The position numbers were made by a program, and so were the translations under genes. Positions 1 through 4,742 of a stretch of DNA of 5,200 bases are shown piece by piece. Source of the stretch: an uncultured Rhodanobacteraceae bacterium. GTDB taxonomy: Bacteria; Pseudomonadota; Gammaproteobacteria; Xanthomonadales; Rhodanobacteraceae. The first letter of the stretch is position 1. Each line of letters begins with the position of its first letter. The notes under the pieces are model-generated. The model ran no database searches. It was given only the letters and a program-made list of their open reading frames with translations, and was not told the origin of the DNA. The stretch lies in the NCBI GenBank assembly GCA_937902695.1, contig CALFNI010000051.1, positions 1 to 5,200 of the forward strand, read 5' to 3'.

Positions 1-2
1 AC

Positions 3-506
3 TTCGGGCCGGTCTGGCAGGCGCATCGCGAAGCGGCGAACGCGACGATGATCGATTCGGACAACGTGCTGCTGCTGCGCGCGGCCGGAACCGGCGCCGG
101 ATTCGCCAAACCGGCGTCGCCGCGCGCGCCGGTCGGCACGACCACGCGCCCGCGCTCGCGCGTGCTGGCTACGATCTATTCCTTCGATGCGCCGGTCGAC
201 GATGCGTTCCGCGGGTTTTTCGATCGCGAGCTTTCGCCTGCGCTCGCCGCCGCCGGCGTCGTGCCGATCGCGCGGCTCGAAACCGAAGCGGCCGAAAACA
301 CGTTTCCGCGCCTGCCGGTTCGCACCGGCGAGCACGTGTTCGTCTGGTTCGCGCGCTTCGACGACGACGCAGCGCGCGCGGCCGCGGAAGCGAAGCTCGC
401 CGCTTCGTCGCGCTGGATCGCGTTGAAGCCGAAACTCGAGACGATGCTCAAGGGGCCGGTGGAACGCCTCGTGCTCGAGCCGACTGCACGCTCCGACCTA
501 CGCTGA
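3..506 (+). CDS. NIPSNAP family protein, 3' part (5' end outside window)
   Basis: The reading frame is open from base 3, and 167 residues are visible before the TGA at 504-506. The first residues, FGPVWQAHREAANATMIDSD, look like the end of a NIPSNAP (ferredoxin-like alpha/beta barrel) domain, where a conserved Met-Ile-Asp-Ser precedes the last strand (NVLLLR). After a Pro/Arg-rich linker (about residues 32-54), a second half begins at VLATIYSF and runs through the FVWFARF strand to a C-terminal helix with LKPKLETML. This two-part layout fits bacterial NIPSNAP proteins of roughly 250 residues, so about a third is probably missing. The in-frame ATG at 48 is not the start, because family-type sequence continues upstream of it. 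The biochemical role of bacterial NIPSNAPs is poorly defined. It ends 17 bases before the AraC-type gene and may be co-transcribed with it. Confidence 0.75.
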   Translation, partial: FGPVWQAHREAANATMIDSDNVLLLRAAGTGAGFAKPASPRAPVGTTTRPRSRVLATIYSFDAPVDDAFRGFFDRELSPALAAAGVVPIARLETEAAENTFPRLPVRTGEHVFVWFARFDDDAARAAAEAKLAASSRWIALKPKLETMLKGPVERLVLEPTARSDLR

Positions 507-511
507 CCGCG

Positions 512-524
512 TAAACTCCGCCGA
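512..524 (+). promoter_or_regulatory. Putative -10 box of a leaderless promoter for the AraC-type gene
   Basis: TAAACT at 512-517 matches TATAAT at four of six positions and ends six bases before the ATG at 524. A transcript starting about seven bases after the box would begin at or next to the A of the start codon. No Shine-Dalgarno sequence lies between 507 and 523. Both facts fit leaderless expression. I see no convincing -35 element 16-18 bases upstream, so the call rests on the box, its spacing and the missing RBS. Confidence 0.4.
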
Positions 525-1393
525 TGTCCGCCGCGCGCACGCTCATCGACCTGCCCGCGTTCTCGGCGACGGACTATCGCTGCGACGCGGGCCCTCACGA
601 CGCACCGTACACGGAAGTGCACCGGCGCTTTTCGATCGCCTACGTGCGCAAGGGCAGCTTCGGCTACCGCTACCGCGGCGAGACCTACGAGCTCGTCGCG
701 GGTTCGGTGCTGGTCGGCCATGCGAGCGACGAGTTCGTCTGCACGCACGAGCATCACGGCGGCGGCGACGAGTGCCTCTCGTTCCAGTTTTCCGACGAGT
801 CGCTCGAACCGTTCGGTAGCGTGCCGCGCAGCCGGCGCGCGAAGCTCTGGCAGGCCGGCGGCATCCCGCCGCTGCCCGGCCTGATCGTCCTCGGCGAGCT
901 CGCACAGTCCGCCGCCGACGGAGAGAGCGATGTCGGGCTCGATGAAGCGGCGCTGCTGTTCGCCGGCCGTTTTGCCGAAATCGTGGGCGGCCGCGAGCCG
1001 GGCCGTGCGGCCGTGCAGCCGCGCGACCGCCGGCGCGCCGTCGAAGCCGCGCTTCGCATCGACGCATGCGCGCACGAATCGCTCGATCTGGAGCAGTCCG
1101 CGAACGACGCCGGGCTGAGTGCGTTCCACTTTCTTCGCGTGTTCTCCTCCGTGCTCGGCGTGACGCCGCATCAGTACCTGATTCGCTCGCGCCTTCGCCG
1201 CGCCGCGCGCCTGCTCGCCGACGAAGCACGCTCGGTGAGCGATATCGCATTCGACGTCGGCTTCGGCGATCTCTCGAACTTCGTGCGCACGTTCCACCGG
1301 GCGGCGGGCGTATCGCCGCGGCGCTTCCGCCAGGCTGCGCGCGGCGACCGCAAGATTTTCCAAGATCGGCTCGGCGCCGGCACCGTAGGCTGA
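524..1393 (+). CDS. AraC-family transcriptional regulator
   Basis: This 289-residue protein has the usual AraC-family length. Residues 1-160 form a beta-rich N-terminal sensing domain (for example [17 protein letters not shown], 36-52) with a His/Cys-rich stretch around 73-84 (C73, H75, H77, H78, C84) that might bind a metal or sense redox state; that idea is inference. Residues about 168-275 are the two-HTH DNA-binding domain. The first HTH lies around 187-207 ([20 protein letters not shown]). The second, 237-258 ([20 protein letters not shown]), is followed by GVSPRRFR, the classical AraC signature. The start is the ATG at 524, which has no RBS but a -10-like box at leaderless spacing. Its TGA overlaps the hairpin holding the RBS of the VOC gene, 21 bases on, so it probably regulates and is translationally linked to that gene. 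The ligand is unknown. Confidence 0.93.
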   Translation: MSAARTLIDLPAFSATDYRCDAGPHDAPYTEVHRRFSIAYVRKGSFGYRYRGETYELVAGSVLVGHASDEFVCTHEHHGGGDECLSFQFSDESLEPFGSVPRSRRAKLWQAGGIPPLPGLIVLGELAQSAADGESDVGLDEAALLFAGRFAEIVGGREPGRAAVQPRDRRRAVEAALRIDACAHESLDLEQSANDAGLSAFHFLRVFSSVLGVTPHQYLIRSRLRRAARLLADEARSVSDIAFDVGFGDLSNFVRTFHRAAGVSPRRFRQAARGDRKIFQDRLGAGTVG

Positions 1394-1412
1394 CCTCCCC
1401 ATCGAGGAGGTC
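1392..1412 (+). promoter_or_regulatory. Hairpin enclosing the Shine-Dalgarno of the VOC gene
   Basis: GACCTCC (1392-1398) and GGAGGTC (1406-1412) are perfect 7-base inverted arms around the loop CCATCGA. The right arm contains the core GGAGG, which stands four bases before the ATG at 1415. The left arm overlaps the last two bases of the regulator's TGA stop (1391-1393). A folded transcript would hide the RBS. A ribosome terminating on the regulator would occupy the left arm and free it, so translational coupling is the simplest reading. Confidence 0.5.
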
Positions 1413-1414
1413 CC

Positions 1415-1759
1415 ATGTACGACCATATCGGCCTGAAAGTGAAGGACATCGACGCCAGCATCCGCTTCTACGAAGCCGCACTCGCACCGTTAGGGTTCGT
1501 TCGCGACGGCAGCGGCTTCGGCCCGAAAGGCGCGCCGGCGTTGTGGCTCTATGAAGGCGGCGGCAGGAATCCGGGCACGCACGTCGCCTTCAAGGCGAAC
1601 GACCACGAATCCGTCGATCGCTTCCACAAGGCCGGCGTGAAGGCCGGCGGCAAGGACAACGGTGCGCCCGGCCTTCGCGCCGATTACAGCCCGACCTATT
1701 ACGCGGCCTTCCTGGTCGATCCCGACGGCAACAACGTCGAAGCCGTGTGCATGACGTGA
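1415..1759 (+). CDS. VOC family protein (glyoxalase/bleomycin-resistance/dioxygenase fold)
   Basis: This 114-residue protein is the size of a single VOC domain made of two beta-alpha-beta-beta-beta modules. The first module begins YDHIGLKVKDIDASIRFYEA (2-21), with His4 on strand one and the helix S15-A22 that normally follows. The second begins GTHVAFKANDHESVDRFHKA (54-73), with His56, and ends LVDPDGNNVEAV (100-111), with Glu109. His4, His56 and Glu109 sit where metal ligands occur in this superfamily. I cannot identify the fourth ligand with certainty, so metal binding and glyoxalase activity remain unproven. The start has a strong GGAGG. The gene lies behind an AraC-type regulator and before a DNA glycosylase gene, which would suit a role against reactive small molecules, but the substrate cannot be read from sequence. 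Confidence 0.9.
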   Translation: MYDHIGLKVKDIDASIRFYEAALAPLGFVRDGSGFGPKGAPALWLYEGGGRNPGTHVAFKANDHESVDRFHKAGVKAGGKDNGAPGLRADYSPTYYAAFLVDPDGNNVEAVCMT

Positions 1760-1770
1760 GGCGCGGCACC

Positions 1771-1788
1771 ATGCGGCATCGTCGATGA
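1771..1788 (+). promoter_or_regulatory. Possible five-codon minicistron overlapping the glycosylase start
   Basis: ATG CGG CAT CGT CGA TGA gives MRHRR and stops on a TGA that overlaps the glycosylase ATG as ATGA (1785-1788). GAGG at 1758-1761, overlapping the VOC stop codon, stands nine bases before this ATG, a usable RBS distance, but 23 bases before the glycosylase ATG, which is too far. The glycosylase could thus be translated by re-initiation. A frame this short can arise by chance, so this is tentative. Confidence 0.2.
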
Positions 1789-2447
1789 GCAAGGCGGCGA
1801 AGGGCGCGCGCGCGAACGGCGGCTTCGGGTTCGATCCGGTCATTGCGCTCGCGCACCTTCGCACGTGCGACGCGGCGCTTGCCAAGCTCATCGACCGCGT
1901 CGGGCCCTTCGCCATGGAGCTCAAGAGCGCGTCGAGTCTCTTCGACGTGCTCGCCGAGGCGATCGTCTACCAGCAGCTCCACGCGCGCGCGGCAGCCAGC
2001 ATCCATGCGCGCGTCCGCGCCCTGATTCCCGGAACGCGCGGCATCGCCGCGGCGCGCGCGCTCGCCGGCGTGCCGGACGAAGCGCTGCGCGGCGCGGGCT
2101 TGTCGCGCTCGAAACTGCTCGCGCTCCGCGACCTCGCCGCGAAAACGCTCGACGGCCACCTGCCCACCATCGCGAAGGCGCGCCGCATGGACGACGAAGC
2201 CCTCATCGGGCACCTGACCCACGTGCGCGGCATCGGTCGCTGGACGGCGCAGATGCTGCTGATGTTCCGGCTCGGCCGGCCGGGCGTGCTGCCGGTCGGC
2301 GACTACGGGATCCGCAAGGGTTTCGGTGCCGCGTTCCGCAAGCGCGAGATGCCGACGCCGGCCGAAGTCGAGAAACGCGGCGAGCGGTGGCGCCCGTATC
2401 GGTCGGTTGCGTCGTGGTATCTGTGGCGCGCTGCGGAGCCTGCCTGA
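1785..2447 (+). CDS. DNA-3-methyladenine glycosylase II family (AlkA-type HhH-GPD)
   Basis: This enzyme should cut the N-glycosidic bond of alkylated purines in DNA, the first step of base excision repair. The HhH-GPD fold is visible. EAIVYQQLHARAAASIHARV (58-77) matches the conserved helix with the YQQ motif. LTHVRGIGRWTAQMLLMF (144-161) is the helix-hairpin-helix with its GIG hairpin and a following Trp-Thr-Ala. VGDYGIRKG (171-179) holds Asp173, which aligns with the catalytic Asp of AlkA. RWRPYRSVASWYLWR (201-215) is the usual C-terminal helix. At 220 residues it lacks the extra N-terminal domain of E. coli AlkA (about 280) and resembles the shorter MAG-like form. The ATG at 1785 has no good RBS of its own; an overlapping short frame could feed ribosomes to it. 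It follows the VOC gene by 25 bases and converges on the FAD-protein gene. Confidence 0.92.
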   Translation: MSKAAKGARANGGFGFDPVIALAHLRTCDAALAKLIDRVGPFAMELKSASSLFDVLAEAIVYQQLHARAAASIHARVRALIPGTRGIAAARALAGVPDEALRGAGLSRSKLLALRDLAAKTLDGHLPTIAKARRMDDEALIGHLTHVRGIGRWTAQMLLMFRLGRPGVLPVGDYGIRKGFGAAFRKREMPTPAEVEKRGERWRPYRSVASWYLWRAAEPA

Positions 2448-2460
2448 CCCGCTTCTCATC

Positions 2461-2541
2461 CGTCGTTCCCGCGAGAGCGGGAACCTAGCGACTTGCTCTG
2501 TGCGCTGGAGGCACTGGGTCCCCGCTTTCGCGGGGACGACG
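2461..2541. repeat. REPIN-like inverted repeat doublet (units A and B)
   Basis: Unit A (2461-2490, + strand) and unit B (2512-2541, - strand) are copies of one 30-base element, matching at 25 of 30 bases, in opposite orientation with CGTCGT at the outer ends and 21 bases between. Each unit folds on itself. A has arms GTTCCCGC / GCGGGAAC with loop GAGA; B, read on the - strand, has GTCCCCGC / GCGGGGAC with loop GAAA. The arm difference is a compensated T-A to C-G exchange. The doublet starts 13 bases after the glycosylase stop and overlaps the end of the FAD gene on the other strand. REP doublets of this kind are known to be spread by RAYT transposases, and such hairpins can stabilise 3' ends; no RAYT gene is in the window. 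Confidence 0.85.
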
Positions 2542-3771
2542 AGGACATGACCACGCGGCCGCGGCGCGGCCAGCCACGAGACCGCTCGCGAAGCACGCCG
2601 TCAGAAGGTAACCGCCGGTCGGCGCTTCCCAGTCGAGCATCTCGCCCGCGCAGAATGTGCCGGGCACGCGCCTCAACATCAACGCATCATCGATCGCGTC
2701 GAACCGCACGCCGCCGGCGGTGCTGATGGCTTCCGCGACCGGACGCGCGCGCAACACCGTCAGCGGCAGCGCCTTGATCGTCGCGGCGAGGCGCTTCGGG
2801 TTCGTCATCTCGTCGGCGGAAAGGGCCTCGCGCAGGAGCCCGGCTTTCACGCCGGCGATGCCTGCCTGGCGGCGCAGGTGCTCGCTGAGCGACCGGTGAG
2901 CGCGCGGGTGCGAGAGGTCGCGGTCGATTCGTGCGAGGTCGCGTCCCGGCGCGAGATCCAATGTGATTTGCGTCGGACCGTGCGCCTTGATGGCGTCGCG
3001 AAGCTCGGCGCTCGCGGCGTAGATCAGGCTGCCTTCGACGCCATACGTCGAGATGACGAGCTCGCCTTGCCGGCGCGTCTTTGTGCCGTCGCGCCGTGTC
3101 CATTCGAGCACGACCGGTTTCACGGGTTCGCCGGCGTGTCGCGTCGCGAAATGCGCGCTCCAGGCGATGTCGAAGCCGCAATTCGACGGCTCAAGCGGTG
3201 CGACGGCGATGCCGCGCCCGCCGAGCGCTTCGATCCATGCGCCGTCGGAGCCGAGCACGGGCCAGCTCGCGCCGCCGAGCGCGAGCACGACGGCATCAGC
3301 GATGACCTCGACTTCGCCGTCGTCGTGCGCGAAGCGGAGTGCGCCGCGTTCGTTCCAGCCGAGCCAGCGATGCCGCATGTGGAACCGCACGCCGCTCGCG
3401 CGCAGCCGGCGCAGCCACGCACGCAGCAGCGGCGCGGCCTTGAGGTCCTGCGGGAACACGCGGCCCGACGTGCCGACGAATGTCTCGACGCCGAGCGCGC
3501 GCGCCCACGCGCGCAGCGCGTCGGCATCGAATGCATCGAGCCAGCGCGCGACATCGTCGCGACGCGCGCCATAGCGCGCGACGAATGCATCGCGCGGCTC
3601 CGAATGCGTGAGATTGAGGCCGCCCTTGCCGGCGATCAGGAACTTGCGTCCGACCGATCCCATGCGATCGTAGAGATCGACCTCGATGCCGGCCGCTCGC
3701 GCGGCTTCGGCGGCCATGAGGCCGGCCGGACCGCCGCCGACGATCGCGACGCGCGGCTTCTGATCGTGCAC
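2485..3771 (-). CDS. FAD-dependent oxidoreductase of the HI0933/BaiN type (TIGR03862-like flavoprotein)
   Basis: The 428-residue protein starts with a Rossmann FAD-binding motif, VAIVGGGPAGLMAAEAA (8-24; GGGPAG at 12-17), with an acidic Asp35 at the end of strand two. GRKFLIAGKGGLNLTHSE (41-58) is the family signature. ADAVVLALGGASWPVLGSDG and a C-terminal CAGEMLDWEAPTGGYLL (374-390) complete the FAD site. The reaction is unknown; the family is annotated as NAD(P)/FAD-dependent oxidoreductase. The start is a GTG at 3771 with only a weak RBS, 13 bases after the SnoaL-like gene, so the two form an operon. Family-like sequence ends near GLVAGRAAAAW (397-407). The last 21 residues (PRRPRESGDPV and onward) come mostly from the repeat doublet, and the TAG stop (2485-2487) lies inside unit A. 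The core is probably functional because the tail follows the conserved fold. Confidence 0.9.
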   Translation of the reverse strand: MHDQKPRVAIVGGGPAGLMAAEAARAAGIEVDLYDRMGSVGRKFLIAGKGGLNLTHSEPRDAFVARYGARRDDVARWLDAFDADALRAWARALGVETFVGTSGRVFPQDLKAAPLLRAWLRRLRASGVRFHMRHRWLGWNERGALRFAHDDGEVEVIADAVVLALGGASWPVLGSDGAWIEALGGRGIAVAPLEPSNCGFDIAWSAHFATRHAGEPVKPVVLEWTRRDGTKTRRQGELVISTYGVEGSLIYAASAELRDAIKAHGPTQITLDLAPGRDLARIDRDLSHPRAHRSLSEHLRRQAGIAGVKAGLLREALSADEMTNPKRLAATIKALPLTVLRARPVAEAISTAGGVRFDAIDDALMLRRVPGTFCAGEMLDWEAPTGGYLLTACFASGLVAGRAAAAWSCPRRPRESGDPVPPAHRASR

Positions 3772-3784
3772 GCGTGGCGCCGCG

Positions 3785-4195
3785 TCAGCCGCCGACCTGC
3801 GCGATCCAGTCCTGCAGGTTGTAGTAGTTCGTCACGCGCGCGATCTTGCCGTCGCGGATATCGAAGAATGCGCCGCCGGGCAACACGTACTTCTGCCCTT
3901 TCGCGGGCGGCAGGCCTTCGTCGCTGACCTTGTAGGTACCGTGCACGACGTATTCGGCGCCCGCGCGCGAGCCGTCGGCGTTGCTGAGGACGACGATGTC
4001 CTTGAGCTGCTCCGAATAGCTCTTGTCCATGCGGCCCAGGAATGCGCGGAACGCATCCTTGTTCTTTTCGCGCGGTCCCTGGTTGAGATCGTGCACGACA
4101 TCGGCGGCGAGGCAATCGAGCATCGCGTTCCAGTCGCCGCGGTTGAAGGCGGCGTAATAGCGTTCGATCAGTGCGACGGTGTCCTGCATGCTCAT
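3785..4195 (-). CDS. SnoaL/NTF2-like protein, ketosteroid-isomerase-related (TIGR02096-like)
   Basis: A 136-residue protein, the size of a single NTF2-like cone-shaped domain. The N-terminal helices IERYYAAFNRGDWNAMLDCL (10-29) lead into AADVVHDLNQG (30-40). Then come the strands EYVVHGTY (81-88) and the highly conserved GLPPAKGQKYVLPGGAFFDI (94-113) with NYYNLQDWIAQV (123-134) at the end. This pattern fits the steroid delta-isomerase-related subgroup, whose real substrate is unknown; similarity to ketosteroid isomerase does not show that it acts on steroids. The ATG at 4195 is preferred over the ATG two codons on, because GAAGG (complement of 4204-4208) stands eight bases upstream. It is the first gene of a probable operon with the FAD protein. 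The pairing suggests that the two act on related small molecules, which is inference. Confidence 0.88.
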   Translation of the reverse strand: MSMQDTVALIERYYAAFNRGDWNAMLDCLAADVVHDLNQGPREKNKDAFRAFLGRMDKSYSEQLKDIVVLSNADGSRAGAEYVVHGTYKVSDEGLPPAKGQKYVLPGGAFFDIRDGKIARVTNYYNLQDWIAQVGG

Positions 4196-4242
4196 GGCGG
4201 TGGCCTTCGGAACGACGAGGCCGCGGCGCGGCCGTGGCGCCT

Positions 4243-4251
4243 ATCGTAGCA
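4243..4251 (-). promoter_or_regulatory. Possible extended -10 promoter of the SnoaL/flavoprotein operon
   Basis: On the - strand, TGCTACGAT reads as an extended -10 (TGn followed by TACGAT, four of six to TATAAT). It lies about 48 bases before the ATG at 4195, giving a 5' leader of roughly 40 bases with a GGCCGC / GCGGCC hairpin at 4219-4233. No -35 resembling TTGACA is seen, as is common with extended -10 promoters. The evidence is a short motif only. Confidence 0.3.
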
Positions 4252-4313
4252 ATCGCCGAATAGGCCGGCCGCAGCCGGAGCGGCGACGCGCCATCGCGCT
4301 CGCCGACTACTTG

Positions 4314-4514
4314 TCAGCGCAAGAGGTGCCGCAGCGTGCTCATGCCGCCGAACGCCCAGAAGAGGCCGAAGGCAGTCCAGAACATCTTGCGCACGCCGCG
4401 CGCCGCGACCCACACGAGCAGCGCGACGATCACGAGCGGCAGGTACCTGTCGAGCGTTTCGCGCTGGCTGGACGAAAGCTCGAAACCGGGCAGCGCGATA
4501 TCGGAAAGCTTCAT
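4314..4514 (-). CDS. Small two-helix membrane protein, function unknown
   Basis: I do not recognise this 66-residue protein. Residues 1-23 are polar and mixed in charge (MKLSDIALPGFELSSSQRET and three more). They are followed by a hydrophobic stretch, YLPLVIVALLVWVAA (24-38), a short basic turn RGVRK (39-43), and a second aromatic stretch, MFWTAFGLFWAFGGM (44-58), ending in a basic tail. It is probably a helical hairpin in the inner membrane, with the basic turn likely on the cytoplasmic side. The frame is open further upstream, but the ATG at 4514 is chosen because AAGGAG stands five bases before it, and because the upstream extension only translates repeat DNA (RRRRWVPAFAATTEG). The gene stands alone, behind a DUF885 gene on the same strand. 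Its RBS lies in a hairpin, so translation may be controlled. Confidence 0.7.
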   Translation of the reverse strand: MKLSDIALPGFELSSSQRETLDRYLPLVIVALLVWVAARGVRKMFWTAFGLFWAFGGMSTLRHLLR

Positions 4515-4519
4515 GGCGT

Positions 4520-4550
4520 CTCCTTCCGCACCATCGACGGTGCGGAGGGA
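4520..4550 (-). promoter_or_regulatory. Hairpin enclosing the Shine-Dalgarno of the small membrane protein
   Basis: In the - strand transcript, arms from 4550-4539 and 4532-4521 pair over 12 positions with one mismatch, around the loop GUCGAU. Eight pairs next to the loop are perfect (UCCGCACC with GGUGCGGA), and three more follow beyond the mismatch. The downstream arm carries AAGGAG (4520-4525), the RBS for the ATG at 4514, and the upstream arm carries the complementary UCCCUCC. A folded leader would mask the ribosome site. Confidence 0.5.
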
Positions 4551-4599
4551 TCGTCGCGCTTCGGCGGCCGGCGCGGCAGGTGCGCGCGTCAGCGATCGC

Positions 4600-4617
4600 G
4601 GATGACGGGTGTCATCC
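4600..4617. other. Perfect palindrome with 7-base arms
   Basis: GGATGAC (4600-4606) and GTCATCC (4611-4617) flank GGGT. It lies about 86-103 bases before the ATG of the small membrane protein and next to the repeat doublet. It could be an operator for a dimeric regulator or a short transcript hairpin. No T-run follows on either strand, so a standard terminator is unlikely. Confidence 0.35.
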
Positions 4618-4643
4618 AGCGGTATTGCCGCACGCGCTCCCTC

Positions 4644-4727
4644 CGTCGTCGCCGCGAATGCGGGGACCCAGCGCCTTCGCCTTTTCGCAAGCAAAGGCGC
4701 TGGGTTCCCGCCTTCGCGGGAACGACG
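4644..4727. repeat. REPIN-like inverted repeat doublet (units C and D)
   Basis: Unit C (4644-4673, + strand) and unit D (4698-4727, - strand) are further copies of the 30-base element in units A and B, in the same outward-facing CGTCGT arrangement. C differs from B at only three of 30 bases. D folds as GTTCCCGC / GCGGGAAC with loop GAAG; C has one mismatch in its stem. The inner ends also pair: ACCCAGCGCCTT (4666-4677) is the exact reverse complement of 4694-4705, so the doublet can form one long cruciform or stem. It begins 15 bases after the DUF885 stop codon, a position where such hairpins can protect mRNA 3' ends. Confidence 0.88.
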
Positions 4728-4742
4728 AAGTTTGAGCGTTGC

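Noticed and set aside
176..1426. 416-codon open frame on the - strand opposite the NIPSNAP and AraC-type genes
   Set aside because: It is an antisense shadow produced by GC-biased third positions; its translation is Arg/Ala-rich without a recognisable domain, while the + strand genes have clear family motifs.
1590..2459. 289-codon open frame on the - strand opposite the VOC and glycosylase genes
   Set aside because: It spans two well-supported + strand genes and their gap, with no RBS or domain; a codon-bias shadow.
2461..2541. CRISPR-like array or rho-independent terminator
   Set aside because: There are only two inverted units, not direct repeats with uniform spacers, and no T-run follows the hairpins on either strand.
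2878..3927. 349-codon open frame on the + strand opposite the FAD-protein gene
   Set aside because: It is complementary to the FAD gene, begins and ends without regard to gene borders, has low-complexity Arg/Ala composition and no motif.
4219..4233. GGCCGC / GCGGCC inverted repeat in the SnoaL leader as a riboswitch
   Set aside because: A six-base all-GC arm pair is expected often by chance in DNA of this composition, and no conserved riboswitch core is visible.
4515..4694. N-terminal extension of the small membrane protein up to an ATG at 4694
   Set aside because: The extension translates repeat units C and D and the palindrome (RRRRWVPAFAATTEG type sequence), whereas the internal ATG at 4514 has AAGGAG at ideal spacing.
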